From contig CAWIVF010000009.1 of assembly GCA_963839535.1 (NCBI GenBank), forward strand, positions 186,001 through 250,000: a stretch of DNA of 64,000 nt, in the 5' to 3' direction. Below are positions 42,832 to 56,906 of the stretch, piece by piece; position 1 is the first letter of the stretch; every line of letters begins with the position of its first letter. The notes below the pieces were generated by a model. The model was not told the origin of the DNA, did not search any database, and saw nothing but the letters and a program-made list of their open reading frames with translations. The DNA is from RHKX01 sp963839535 (lineage in GTDB: Bacteria > Actinomycetota > Thermoleophilia > Solirubrobacterales > 70-9). The translations under genes and the position numbers were made by a program.

Positions 42832-43748
42832 GCACCGCGCCGCGCGTCCCGGACACCCCGCCCAGCGGGCGCCAGAAGCTGACCCTGCCGCGGCTCGCGA
42901 GCATGAAGGAGCTCGGCGAGCCGATCGCGATGGTCACCGCCTACGACTACCCCTCGGCCCAGGTCGTCGAGGAGGCGGGCGTGGACATCGTCCTGGTCGG
43001 GGACTCGGCGGCGATGACCGTGCTCGGCCACGATTCCACCGTCCCGGTCGGGATGGAGGAGATGCTGATGCTCTGCGCCGCCGTCCGCCGCGGCCTGAAG
43101 ACGCCGCTGCTCGTCGGCGACATGCCGTTCGGCTCCTACGAGAGCTCGAACGAGCAGGCGATCGCCAACGCCCAGCGGTTCATCAAGGAGGCGGGGTGCG
43201 ACGCGGTCAAGCTCGAGCGCGGCGGCGCCTCGGTCGACCGTGCGCGCGCGATCATCCGCGCCGGCATCCCGGTGATGGGGCACGTCGGGCTGACCCCGCA
43301 GACCGCGACCGCGCTCGGCGGCTACAAGGCGCAGGGCCGCACCGGCGAGCGCGCCTCGCAGATCGCCGAGGACGCCTTCGCCCTGCAGGCGGTCGGCTGC
43401 TTCGCGATCGTCTTCGAGGCGGTCCCGGCGGCGGTGAGCGAGGCGATCATGCCCCGCATGGAGGTGCCGGTGATCGGCATCGGCGCCGGCGGCGGCACCG
43501 ACGGCCAGGTGCTCGTCTTCCACGACCTCCTCGGCATCCACACCGGCCACACCGCACGCTTCGTGAAGCGCTACGGGCAGATCCACGACGCGATGGTCGC
43601 GGGGGTCAGGCAGTACGTGGCCGAGGTCCGCGAGCGGCGCTTCCCCGACGCCTCCCACGAGTACTCGATCGACCCCGAGGAGCTGGCCGCGTTCGCGCGC
43701 TACCTCGACCAGGACACGCTGGCCGGAAACAGTCCCTGGGACTGGTAG
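42828..43748 (+). CDS. panB: 3-methyl-2-oxobutanoate hydroxymethyltransferase
   Basis: 307 residues from ATG 42828 (MSTAPRVPDTPP). TIM-barrel PanB motifs: MVTAYDYPSAQVVEEAGVDI, VLVGDSAAMTVLGHDSTVPV (Mg-binding Asp), LLVGDMPFGSYESSNEQAIA, AVKLERGG, VMGHVGLTPQTATALGGYKA and VIGIGAGGGTDGQVLVFHDL. It forms ketopantoate from alpha-ketoisovalerate with methylene-THF, the first step of the pathway. The start overlaps the panD stop by 4 nt, completing the coupled operon DUF2520-panC-panD-panB. Normal length and intact. Confidence 0.96.
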   Translation: MSTAPRVPDTPPSGRQKLTLPRLASMKELGEPIAMVTAYDYPSAQVVEEAGVDIVLVGDSAAMTVLGHDSTVPVGMEEMLMLCAAVRRGLKTPLLVGDMPFGSYESSNEQAIANAQRFIKEAGCDAVKLERGGASVDRARAIIRAGIPVMGHVGLTPQTATALGGYKAQGRTGERASQIAEDAFALQAVGCFAIVFEAVPAAVSEAIMPRMEVPVIGIGAGGGTDGQVLVFHDLLGIHTGHTARFVKRYGQIHDAMVAGVRQYVAEVRERRFPDASHEYSIDPEELAAFARYLDQDTLAGNSPWDW

Positions 43749-43751
43749 GCG

Positions 43752-44246
43752 CTAGGGCCCTACCGGGGCGTTCGAGGTCACGCTGTCGATCTGCCAGACG
43801 CCGCCGGCCTTGATCACGGTGAAGGTCAGCTTGTCGCCGTCGTAGGTGCCGCCCTTCGGAGTGGCCGGGATGGTCCACTTCGTGGCGCCGTCTGATCGGG
43901 CTGCCGAGCATCGACGCGGTCGCGAGGGCGTTCGGCTTGCGGGAGGCGAGGCAACCGGGACGGCCGCCGTAGGACTCGCGCAGGAACTTGGGCGTCATCC
44001 CCTCCGAGCAGATGTCGATCGACGCCCTCCGGCCGCCCGGTCAGGAAGAGATTGACCAGGCCCATCGGCTCGAGGGCGTCGGGTCGCCCGGGGTCGTCGT
44101 CGTCGTGGAGTGGTCGTCGTGACCGGCTGCGTCGTCACCTGAGCGCCGGTCGTCGCCGGCTCCTCCTTCTCGCCGCAGCCGGCGGCACCGGCTCCCAGGG
44201 CGAGGCAGGCGACGAGCGGCACGAGGTTCTTGAGGCGGTGGATCAC
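43752..44246 (-). CDS. Small secreted lipoprotein (frameshifted)
   Basis: About 165 codons from GTG 44246. Signal peptide MIHRLKNLVPLVACLALGAG with lipobox AAGC, a Thr-rich linker (TTGAQVTTQPVTTTT), then segments in three frames: DALEPMGLVNLFLTGRPEGV, EGMTPKFLRESYGGRPGCLA, ASRKPNALATASMLG and the end KWTIPATPKGGTYDGDKLTF, TVIKAGGVWQIDSVTSNAPV then GP. The ending (TFTVIKAGGVWQIDSV) is like the last strands of NTF2-like/SnoaL folds. Function is unknown. Frame breaks fall near 44110, 44025 and 43895. It is convergent with panB, 3 nt apart. Confidence 0.55.
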
Positions 44247-44256
44247 GGCGTGCAGG

Positions 44257-44886
44257 CTACCCGTCCGGCCCCAACTCGCTCTGCTTGAACTCGATCTCGC
44301 GCAGGACCTTGGCCGGGACACCGGCGGCGATCGTCCCGGCCGGCAGGTCCTTCGTCACGACCGAGTTCGAGCCGACGACGCAGCGGTCGCCGATCGTCCT
44401 GCCGCCCTGCACGACGGTGCCCTTGCCGAGCCAGACGTTGTCGCCGATCCGCACCGGCCCGCGGGGCGTGAAGCCCTGCCAGGTGATCGGCAGGTCCGGA
44501 TCGTCGAAGCGGTGGTCGGAGTCGCCGACGAAGCAGTGGTTGGCGAACATCACGTGGTCGCCGATCTCGATCAGCTCGTGGGCGGCGAGCATGGTCTCGC
44601 GGTTGAGGAAGCACCCGCGGCCGATCTCGATCCGCGCATCGGGGGCCATCGTGATCCAGCACCCGGGCTCGAGCTTCGTTCCCTCGCCGATCACCAGCCG
44701 ACCCTCGTCGAGGGCCTCGAGCACCTCGCCCTCCACCGGATGGCGGATGTAGAACCCGCCGCGCGCGGCATGGCGATCGAGCCGCCAGCGGTTCAGCCGG
44801 CGATGGGTGCGCTCGTACCAGCGCCGCTTCTTCCACCACATCCGCCAGCCGCGCTGCGGAAAGACATGGGGGTCGTCACCCGGCAC
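44257..44886 (-). CDS. Left-handed beta-helix O-acetyltransferase
   Basis: 210 residues if started at GTG 44886; ATG 44841 (MWWKKRRWYERTHRRLNRWR) is an alternative. Hexapeptide repeats are evident: IGEGTKLEPGCWITMAPDAR, IEIGRGCFLNRETMLAAHEL, IEIGDHVMFANHCFVGDSDH, RIGDNVWLGKGTVVQGGRTI, GDRCVVGSNSVVTKDLPAGT, IAAGVPAKVLREIE. The catalytic His is likely in DSDHRFDD. The family acetylates sugars, chloramphenicol-like compounds or serine; here a cell-wall or capsule sugar is plausible. Divergent from the gene at 44905 with only 18 nt between, so promoters must overlap the coding starts. Confidence 0.88.
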   Translation of the reverse strand: MPGDDPHVFPQRGWRMWWKKRRWYERTHRRLNRWRLDRHAARGGFYIRHPVEGEVLEALDEGRLVIGEGTKLEPGCWITMAPDARIEIGRGCFLNRETMLAAHELIEIGDHVMFANHCFVGDSDHRFDDPDLPITWQGFTPRGPVRIGDNVWLGKGTVVQGGRTIGDRCVVGSNSVVTKDLPAGTIAAGVPAKVLREIEFKQSELGPDG

Positions 44887-44904
44887 GCGTGTAGCTTCCC
44901 AGAC

Positions 44905-45435
44905 GTGGCCCCCGATTCCACCGAGGACGAGCAGACTCGCGAGGAGCGGCTCGACATCGCCCGCCGCTACCGCGAGCGCCGTGGCCGTGAGTTGCGCGAG
45001 CTGGCTGCGACATGCGTCGACGGCGAGATCGAGGCCGCCGGTGAGTTCAGCGGCGTCGCAACCGAGGCCCTCGCGGCGATCCCCGGCCTCGGCATGCTGC
45101 TGCTGCCGATCGCCCGCCGGAAGAGCCGCAAGCTGGGACTGCCGCCCGCCATGCTCCTCGCGCTCGACCGCGACACGCTCCACGTGCTGGAGCTGACGCC
45201 GTCCGACGTGCGCCGCGATGGCCTCCAGGCGAGCCCGGCCCGGTCCTGGCCGCGGTCAGCCGTCTCCGCCGAGCGGACCGGCCGCGTGTTCATGCGCGAT
45301 CGGATCGCGCTGCACGTGCCCGATCGGGAGGAGCCGCTGACCCTCTACGTCTCGTCGCTGCTGACGAACCCGTGGAGCGCCGAGGTGGTCAGGCTGCTCG
45401 GGGCCGAGACGCCCGAGCCCCTCGACCTGACCTAG
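44905..45435 (+). CDS. Hypothetical cytoplasmic protein
   Basis: 176 residues from GTG 44905 (MAPDSTEDEQTREERLDIAR). A charged N-terminal helix (RRYRERRGRELRELAATCVD) is followed by a hydrophobic patch IPGLGMLLLPIARRKSRKLG and a beta-rich half: LALDRDTLHVLELTPSDVRR, RTGRVFMRDRIALHVPDREE and PLTLYVSSLLTNPWSAEVVR. The second half resembles a PH-like fold used in small membrane-proximal proteins, but I cannot name a family. Codon use matches neighbours. The stop overlaps that of the convergent LysM-peptidase gene. Confidence 0.65.
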   Translation: MAPDSTEDEQTREERLDIARRYRERRGRELRELAATCVDGEIEAAGEFSGVATEALAAIPGLGMLLLPIARRKSRKLGLPPAMLLALDRDTLHVLELTPSDVRRDGLQASPARSWPRSAVSAERTGRVFMRDRIALHVPDREEPLTLYVSSLLTNPWSAEVVRLLGAETPEPLDLT

Positions 45436-46269
45436 CCCCCGTAAGAAACGTGCCACCACTCGTCCGGGGCCTCGTACTTGCCCCAGCCGTACTGCCAGCC
45501 GATCTCGATCGATGATCGCGCGCATCTCCTCGGTCGGGACGTCGACCGACAGCCCGAGCTCGTGTGACGAGCTTCCCGGCGGGTTCGCGGGAGCGCCCGT
45601 CCCGTCCAGGTAGCCCTGGTAGAGGCCGGCCTGCTGCTCGGGGGTCCGGTACGCCGACAGGGACCCGCCCGGATAGAGGTCGGCCCCGAACTGGCTGAGC
45701 GACGCCTGGCGCATCGCGTTCCACTGCGAGGCTGCGCTCGCCTCGAGGTAGACGTCGCCCTCGGGGGTGTAGACGGCTCCCAGGGCGACGCTGGGAGCGG
45801 CCGGGACCGCCGGCGCGGCCGGAATCTGCAGGGTCGTTCCCTCGATCAGGAAGTCCGTGGTGCCGAGCCCGTTGGCGGCGGCGAGGTCGGCGACGGCGAT
45901 CCCGTTCGCGGCCGCGACGGAGCTGAGCGACTCGCCCGCGACGACGACGTGCGAGCCGGCGGCAGGGGTCGCGGTCGTGGCGGTGGTGCCGCCCACCTCG
46001 TCGATGCTGGGCACCGAGATCGAGGTGCCCGAGACGACCAGGGTCTCCGACGAGATCCCGTTCCAGGCGGCCAGGGTCTCGGTGCTGAGGCCGTTGGCGG
46101 CCGCGATTCCGGAGAGCGTCTCGCCCTCGGCCACGACGTGGTCGGCGGCGGCGAACGCCGGATCGGGCGAGATGACCGAGCCCGTCGCGGCGATCACGAT
46201 CATCAGACTGAGCCCGCGCCTGAAGGAGGCGGAGCGGAGCAAATCGATCGATGGATCCGGCATCGGCAT
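45432..46269 (-). CDS. Secreted LysM + M15 D,D-carboxypeptidase (one frameshift)
   Basis: Start ATG 46269 (MPMPDPSIDLLRSAS); signal segment LSLMIVIAATGSVISPDPAF ending AFA. Two LysM repeats bind peptidoglycan: HVVAEGETLSGIAAANGLST and HVVVAGESLSSVAAANGIAV. The VanY/M15 domain has GGSLSAYRTPEQQAGLYQGY, the Zn motif PGSSSHELGLSVDVP, then, after a frame break near 45512, IGWQYGWGKYEAPDEWWHVS (EWWH zinc ligand). It trims D-Ala from peptidoglycan stem peptides outside the cell. All three Zn ligands are recognisable, so the break looks like an indel. Convergent with the gene at 44905. Confidence 0.85.
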
Positions 46270-46373
46270 CGTGCCTCGTTCTGCGGGAGGGTGCGCGCCC
46301 CTTCCCGCCCTGCTTCGCGCATGGGAAGCTGCATGCAACGTCGGCACGTGGCCGGCGTTTGTGCCTAACTCGT

Positions 46374-49313
<2,940 letters not shown>

Positions 49314-49374
49314 GAATTGTACGGAACCGAACAGACGTTCGGCTACGGGGCCCCCGCCGGGGGAGGGCCGGCGG

Positions 49375-50503
49375 CTACCTACCGGCGCGGGCGAAAACCT
49401 CGTCGAGCAGGGAGTCCTGATCCGGCACCGCGCCGAACTCGGACTCGAGCTGCGCCGAGATGTCCTCGCGGGAGGCGCCCTCGAGCGCCATGTTCATCGC
49501 GACGAGCCGGGCCGCGCCCAGGTCGGAGTTCGAGATGGCGGGAGCCGCCTCGGCCTCGGGGGGCGCGCTCGAGCCGCCGCCGCGCAGCTGCGCGATCAGG
49601 TCCTCGGTGGTCGCTCCGGCGCCGGCGGGCTCGGGGGCGGGCGGCGCCTCCGGCTCGGGCGTGGGCTCCGGCTCGACGGCGACCGGGGGGCTCCGGTGCC
49701 GGCTCGGGCGCCGGGGGCTCGGGGGTGGGATCAGGAGGTCGGCTCGGGCTCGGGCTCCGGGGTGGGATCCGGGGTCGGCTCGGGCACGGGGTCCGGCGTC
49801 GGCTCCGGCGCGGGCGGCGGGGTCGGCTCCGGCACGGGATCCGGAGTCGGCTCGGGGATCGGCTCAGGCGTCGGCTCCGGGATCGACGGCGGCGTCGGCT
49901 CGGGGACGACGACCGGGGGGCTGATCTCGGCGACGCTGGCTGCGCTCGAGCGGATGCTCCCGGCCAGCTCCTCGCCGAGGACGCCGACGCGGTTGCGCAG
50001 GTCGTCTGCCTGGGAGATGAGCCCCTCCACGGCGCTGCGCGCCTGCTGGACGCGCATCGCTGCTTCCTCGCGCGCCTCGGCGACCATCCGCTCGGCCTCG
50101 GCGCGAGCCGATTCGAGGGTCTGGGTCGACTCGGAGCGGGCTGAGCTGAGCAGCGACTCGGACTCGTTGCGGGCGGAGCTGAGCATGCCCTCGGACTCGC
50201 TGCGGGCGGAGCTGAGGAGGCTCTCCGCCTCGGCCTTCGCGGAGGAGACGGACTGGGCGGACTCGGCACGGGCCTGGCTCTCGATCCCGTCGGCTGCCGT
50301 CTCGGCGGCCTCGATCACGACGCGCACGCGCTCGGCGGCGACGTCGGCCAGCCTGGGGTCGGGGCAGCAGCCTGCTGGGGCGGCGCCTCGGAGGGGTCCG
50401 GAACCGCCTCGGCTACCGCGCGCAGGTGCGCGCGGACCGCGTCGGGGTCCCAGCCCTTCCTGGAAGTCGGAAAGTCGTCGCGAAGAATCTGGTCTGTATC
50501 CAT
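49375..50503 (-). CDS. DivIVA-like coiled-coil protein with Pro-Glu repeats (two frame breaks)
   Basis: About 376 codons from ATG 50503. The N-terminus MDTDQILRDDFPTSRKGWDP, DAVRAHLRAVAEAV is a DivIVA-type membrane-targeting head. A long Ala/Ser/Glu coiled coil follows in a shifted frame (IEAAETAADGIESQARAESA; SSAKAEAESLLSSARSESEG with recurring SSAR/N-SES units; EARAEAERMVAEAREEAAMR), then tandem PEPTPxPxPEPTP units, and, in a third frame, the ending TEDLIAQLRGGGSSAPPEAE, ISNSDLGAARLVAMNMALEG, ASREDISAQLESEFGAVPDQ, LLDEVFARAGR. Breaks near 50345 and 49690. It probably marks the poles or septum, or scaffolds envelope growth. Its position between uvrA and uvrB is unusual. Confidence 0.7.
49731..49911 (-). 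repeat. Tandem Pro-Glu-Pro-Thr coding repeat in the DivIVA-like gene
   Basis: Degenerate tandem units encoding PEPTP followed by variable residues (PEPTPEPIPEPTPDPVPEPT and similar), about 60 codons. DNA reads as repeats of GGCTC/GGGATC/GGAGTC blocks on the + strand. Such low-complexity DNA is a likely cause of the frame break at its left end. Confidence 0.7.
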
Positions 50504-50659
50504 GGCCGCCAATCTAGCGGAGCCAGCCGGACGCTCGATTCCCAGAGCCATCCGATCCACCCGCATTTTCCCTGTGTCCCGGCGCGGCCAGGCCCGTTCG
50601 GCGCCGGCCCGCCAGCTTCGCGCGGAAGGGTATCCGCTGGGGCCTTCTCCGTGTCTCGT

Positions 50660-52664
<2,005 letters not shown>

Positions 52665-52712
52665 CCGTCGAAGATAGCGGGGGCCGGAAACGGCGCTTCG
52701 GGGTCCGGCGGG

Positions 52713-53681
52713 CTAGCCGGCCCGTCGTCCCTCGATCGCATCCGCCACACGCTCCGCCAGCCAGAGGTCGGGGAGCCAGCGGGTGCCGATGGGCTTGCGC
52801 CGGACCTCGACGCCGTCGGCGTCGCCGCGCACCTTCAGGTTCTTCCACTCGGTGGAGCCGGGCACCGAGGACAGGGCCTCCTCGAGCCGGGCCCGGGCCT
52901 CTCCCCCGCCCTCCTTGAGCCGGACCTTGCCGTCGCTCGAGCGCGCCTCGAACGACTCGGTCTCGATCCCGACGCGGACGGCGCAGGCGCCGCTGTCCAT
53001 CGAGACGGAGACGGGACGGCCGTGCCGCTCGCCGGAGAAGCGCAGAGCGCCGCGGATGTCGGTCTTCAGACCCGGAGTCGGGAGGCACGCGCATCGCGAC
53101 CCCGACCGTGGGCCGCTCGTCGAGGCTCATCCCGAGCGGGCCCAGGGAGCGGTCGAGCCCCGCGTAGCCGCGGTCGAGGCTGCCACCGCCGCCGACCACC
53201 CGGATCGCCGCAACCACGGCGACGACCGCGATCAGGGCGGCGCCGATCAGAACCGGCACGAACGTCTCGAGCAGGTAGGTCATCGGGATCGGCGACGAAG
53301 ATCACGACGCAGACGATCCAGACCGTCCGCCGCGACTCGCGAACCGTCCCCCACATGTCCGCGTAGGCGTCCGCGGCCTCGTCACCGACCGGGCCGGTGG
53401 CAAGGGCCGCCCAGAGGTCGATGTCGCGCATCGTCATCGGGTTGACGACCTCCGCGCCCGGGGCGAGGGCCGGCTCCGGAGTCCGCGCGCCGGGCGGCGG
53501 CCAGCTCCCGCCCCTGCACGAGGAGGAGGATCAGGACGAAGCCGCCGATCAGGCCGAAGATCGCGGCGAGCGACCCCTTCGGGTTGGGATCGGTGGGGTC
53601 GGCGGAAATCGCGATCAGCACCGCGCCGGCGGCAACGACCGGGATGCCGATCAGCGCCACGACACGAGAGGTCCGGTACAC
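52713..53681 (-). CDS. Four-TM hypothetical membrane protein (three frame breaks)
   Basis: Reconstructed from four frames: RTSRVVALIGIPVVAAGAVL and KGSLAAIFGLIGGFVLILLL (two TMs), a linker TPEPALAPGAEVVNPMTMRD, a soluble stretch DLWAALATGPVGDEAADAYA, TVWIVCVVIFVA with MTYLLETFVPVLIGAALIAV (two more TMs), then an extramembrane part: DRGYAGLDRSLGPLGMSLDE, RFSGERHGRPVSVSMDSGAC, TEWKNLKVRGDADGVEVRRK and PDLWLAERVADAIEGRRAG. Breaks near 53475, 53290 and 53070. Each join gives continuous sense, so one protein of about 323 residues is likely, started at GTG 53681. I do not recognise a family. The alternative is two adjacent small genes. Confidence 0.5.
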
Positions 53682-53721
53682 GAAAGCCGAGTCTACGAAG
53701 CGGACGGCTAGGGTGACCGCC

Positions 53722-54078
53722 ATGTCGACCTCTCAGCGCCTGCTCGCCGCCTTCTGGATCGCCGCCGGCCTCAACCACTTCCGGATCCCGAAGGTCTACG
53801 AGTCGATCATGCCCGACTGGGTCCCGATGCACCGCGAGATGGTCCAGTGGAGCGGGGTCGCCGAGGTCGTCGGCGGCGTCGCCGTGATCTCGCCCTCGAC
53901 CCGCCGGTTCGCCCGCTGGTGGCTGCTCGGCGTGCTGGCGGCGGTCTACCCGGCCAACGTCCACATGACGCTGCATCCGGAGCGCTACAAGCAGATCCCC
54001 CCGGTCGCCCTCTGGGCCCGCCTGCCGCTGCAGTTCGCGGCCGCCTGGTGGGTCTGGCGAGCCACCGCCGACGCCTAG
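53722..54078 (+). CDS. DoxX-family small membrane protein
   Basis: 118 residues from ATG 53722. Four TM segments: QRLLAAFWIAAGLNHFRIPK, VQWSGVAEVVGGVAVISPST, WLLGVLAAVYPANVHMTLHP and LQFAAAWWVWRA. AGLNHFRIPKVYESIMPDWV and YPANVHM are typical of DoxX-like proteins, a broad family of quinone-pool or thiol-stress membrane proteins. The open frame extends upstream to 53584, but the ATG at 53722 fits the family start. Convergent with the transglycosylase gene with overlapping stops. Confidence 0.88.
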   Translation: MSTSQRLLAAFWIAAGLNHFRIPKVYESIMPDWVPMHREMVQWSGVAEVVGGVAVISPSTRRFARWWLLGVLAAVYPANVHMTLHPERYKQIPPVALWARLPLQFAAAWWVWRATADA

Positions 54079-54636
54079 AGCCCCAGCTCCTCGGCGTACT
54101 TCTTCTCGTACGGCGTCGCGCGTCTCGAGCACGTCGTCGACGTAGCTGCGCGTCTCCGGGAAGGTGATGTCGCCCTCGTCCATGTCGGCCCCGCCCCACT
54201 CCTCCGCCTGCTCCGGGCCGGCGTTGTAGGCCGCCAGCGCGGCCGCCTCGTTCCCCTCGAAGCGGTCGAGCAGGTGGCGCAGGTAGAACGTTCCGTAGCG
54301 GATGTTGAGCTCCGGGTCGGCCAGGTCCTCGTAGACGAAGGTCTCGCCGCCGGAGAGCGTCTCGATCGTGTCGGCGGTGGTCGGCGTGATCTGCATCAGC
54401 CCGCGCGCGCCCGCCGAGGAGGTTTGGTCGCGGAACTCCGACTCCTGGTAGATCACGGCGGCGATCAGGTCGGCTGGCACGTTCTTCTCCTCGGCCTGCT
54501 GGCGGATGATGTCCTCGTGACGCAGCGGCAGCGTCAGCTCCTCGATCGTCTCGTCGAGGTCGAATCGCCAGATCCCGATCGCCACCGCCGCGAGCAGGAC
54601 GAGGAACCCGAGGAGCAGGAAGCGACGCAGCCTCAC
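54075..54636 (-). CDS. Membrane-anchored lytic transglycosylase (one frameshift)
   Basis: About 187 codons from GTG 54636, overlapping the coaE stop (GTGA). An N-terminal TM (FLLLGFLVLLAAVAIGIWRF) anchors a GH23 SLT domain: VPADLIAAVIYQESEFRDQT (catalytic Glu), SSAGARGLMQITPTTADTIE, DPELNIRYGTFYLRHLLDRF, AALAAYNAGPEQAEEWGG and ETRSYVDDVLETR. A frame break near 54118 leads to the natural end TPYEKKYAEELGL. It cleaves peptidoglycan glycan strands to 1,6-anhydro ends. All four SLT motifs are present. Linked to coaE and rpsA in one leftward operon. Confidence 0.9.
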
Positions 54637-55225
54637 TCCCGCTCGCCCTCGAGCGGGCGTAGAGCCGGGCCAGCTCGGCCTCCAGGTCGGCGACGGTGCC
54701 GTCGTTGTCGATCGCGTAGGTCGCCCGCTCGGCCTTCTCGGCCTGGCTCAGCTGCCGGCCGCTGCGCGCCTCGAGCGCACCGGTGCCGCGGTCGGCCGCC
54801 CGCCGCTCGCGCTCGGCATCGCCGGCGCTGATCGCGATCGTGGCGTCGAAGAAGTCCTCCATCGTCCCCTCGAAGAGCAGCGGGACCTCGACGACGCCGA
54901 CGGTGACCTCGGCGGGGAGCTCCGCACGCCAGGCGGCGACCCGCTCGCCGACGAGCGGGTGCAGAACCGACTCCAGCCAGCGCAGCTCCTCCGGCCGCTC
55001 GAAGACGATCGCGCCGACCTTGGCGCGGTCGATCTCGCCGTCGGGGGCGACGTCGTCGCCCCAGCGGTCGACGAGCTGCTTCCGGACCTCGTCGGTTCCG
55101 AGCAGGTCGTGCACGAGCGCGTCGGTTGAGACCGTCGCGGCCCCGAGCTCCTCGAAGATCCGCAGGGCCTCCGACTTGCCGGCGGCAATTCCCCCCGTCA
55201 GCCCGATCAACCGCGGATCGGGCAC
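54633..55225 (-). CDS. coaE: Dephospho-CoA kinase (likely one indel near the end)
   Basis: About 197 codons from GTG 55225, 4 nt after the rpsA stop. Walker A LIGLTGGIAAGKSEALRIFE; VSTDALVHDLL (substrate Asp); VLHPLVGERVAAWRAEL; VVEVPLLFEGTMEDFFDATI; AEKAERATYAIDNDGTVADL then EAELARLY. Read straight, the frame passes the transglycosylase start; a one-base shift near 54660 gives the end PLEGERE with TGA at 54635-54633 overlapping that start. CoaE phosphorylates dephospho-CoA, the last step of CoA synthesis, complementing the pantothenate genes 12 kb away. rpsA-coaE is a common actinobacterial order. Confidence 0.92.
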
Positions 55226-55229
55226 CTGC

Positions 55230-56788
55230 TCAGGAGTCGTCTGCCTCGGGATCCGGAGCGTCGGCGTCGGCGGACGGCTCGTCCGCCTCGGTGGCCTCGG
55301 TCTCAGCGGCCTCGGAGCGCCTCGGCCTCAGGGGCCTCGGAGTCTCGTCGGCGCGGCCTCGGGCTCGGCCGCGGCCTCTTCGGCAGCGGGCTCCTCGGCG
55401 GCAGGTTCCTCGGCGGGGGCCTCAGCGTCAGCGTCGGCCTCGGGCGCGGCGGCCTGCTCCTCGGCTGCGGCCTGCTCGGCGGCGACCTCGGCATGGGCCG
55501 CGGCGAGGTCGGCATCGGTGATCTCCAGCCCGCCACCACCGGAGGCGCCGCCGAAGACGTCCTCGGAGAGACCGAGCTCGGGCTCGCCGCCCTCACTGGG
55601 GGCGGTGGCGCCCTGAGCGGCCGCGAAGGCGTCGCGAAGCGGCAGCCCGCCCTCGCCGACCCGCTTGATCGAGAGGGAGATGCGGCGGCGCTCCTCGTCG
55701 ATCTCGAGGATCTTCACGCGGACCTCCTCGCCCGGCTGGACGACCTCGCCGGGAGTCTCGACGTGATGCTCGGCGAGCTCGGAGATGTGGACGAGGCCCT
55801 CGACGCCGGGGACGATCTCGACGAACGCGCCGAAGGCGACGACCTTGGTCACCTTGCCGGAGAGCGAGGAGCCGGGGCCGTAGGAGTTGAGGACCGTCTG
55901 CCACGGGTCCTCCTGCGTCTGCTTGAGGCCGAGCGAGATGCGCTGGCGATCGCGGTCGATGTCGAGGACCTTGACCTTGACCGTCTCGCCGATCTTGAGG
56001 ACCTCGGAAGGATGGTTGACGTGGCTCCAGGAGATCTCGGAGATGTGGATCAGCCCGTCGATGCCCTCGAGGTCGACGAAGGCGCCGAAGTCGACGATGT
56101 TGGAGACCTTGCCCTCGACGACCTGGCCGGGCTGCAGGCGTCCGAGGATCTGCTCGCGGACCTCCTTGCGCTCGTCCTCGAGGACGGCGCGGCGGCTGAG
56201 CACCACGTTGTTGCGGCTGCGGTTGAGCTCGATCACCTTGCACTCGATCGTCTGGCCGGTGAACTCCTCGAGGTTGTGGACGCGGCGGATGTCGACGAGC
56301 GAGGCGGGCAGGAAGCCGCGCACCCCGAGGTCGAGGATCAGGCCGCCCTTGACCACCTCGATGACGACACCCTCGACGGCCTCGCCGGACTCGGCGGCGG
56401 CCTCGATCTTGCGCCAGGCCTTCTCGAAGCGGGCGCGCTTCTTCGAGAGGATCAGGCGGCCCTCGGAGTCCTCCTTGGTGAGGACCAGGGCGTCGACGCT
56501 CTCGCCGAGCGAGACCTCGTCGGCGGGGTCGACCGAGCGGCGGATCGAGAGCTCGTGGGAGGGGATGATGCCCTCCGACTTCCAGCCGATATCGAGCAGG
56601 ACCTCGTCCTTGTCGATGCGGACGACGGTGCCGGTGACGACCTCGCTCTCCTCGAAGTGCGTGATCGTCGCGTCGTAATTGGGGAAGATCTCGCCGTTGA
56701 GCTCGAGCAGGAGCCCATCGGACCCCTCGACGGGGGTGGCTCCTTCGGGCGCGAGCAGGGCTGCGCCAGCTGTCTGAACGGCGGACAT
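55230..56788 (-). CDS. rpsA: 30S ribosomal protein S1 (frame breaks in the tail)
   Basis: Start ATG 56788 (MSAVQTAGAALLAPEGA). Four S1/OB repeats: VVTGTVVRIDKDEVLLDIGW; VEGVVIEVVKGGLILDLGVR; VVEGKVSNIVDFGAFVDLEG with GLIHISEISWSHVNHPSE; SLSGKVTKVVAFGAFVEIVP with GLVHISELAEHH. A long Ala/Glu tail follows (AAAEEQAAAPEADADAEAPA). Two breaks near 55345 and 55318 separate the literal stop at 55328 from the natural acidic end SEAAETEATEADEPSADADA, DPEADDS, TGA 55232-55230. It binds mRNA on the 30S subunit. Four repeats and an acidic tail are normal for actinobacteria. It is followed by coaE. Confidence 0.93.
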
Positions 56789-56906
56789 CGACGCGGGATC
56801 ATGGCAAAGACGAGGGGTCGGCCGCGATGCGGGTGCCGCGCGGGCCCTGTGGGCGCGGCCAGATCGTCGCTTGGCCCGGCGCCGCCGTGATCTAGGCTCC
56901 CCGGCG

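Noticed and set aside
46270..46373. c-di-AMP (ydaO) riboswitch before the LysM-M15 peptidase gene
   Set aside because: Such switches often precede wall hydrolases in actinobacteria, but the 104-nt spacer is too short and lacks the conserved core.
49731..49911. CRISPR or intergenic satellite repeat
   Set aside because: The repetition is in-frame Pro-Glu-Pro-Thr coding sequence of variable units, not spaced direct repeats.
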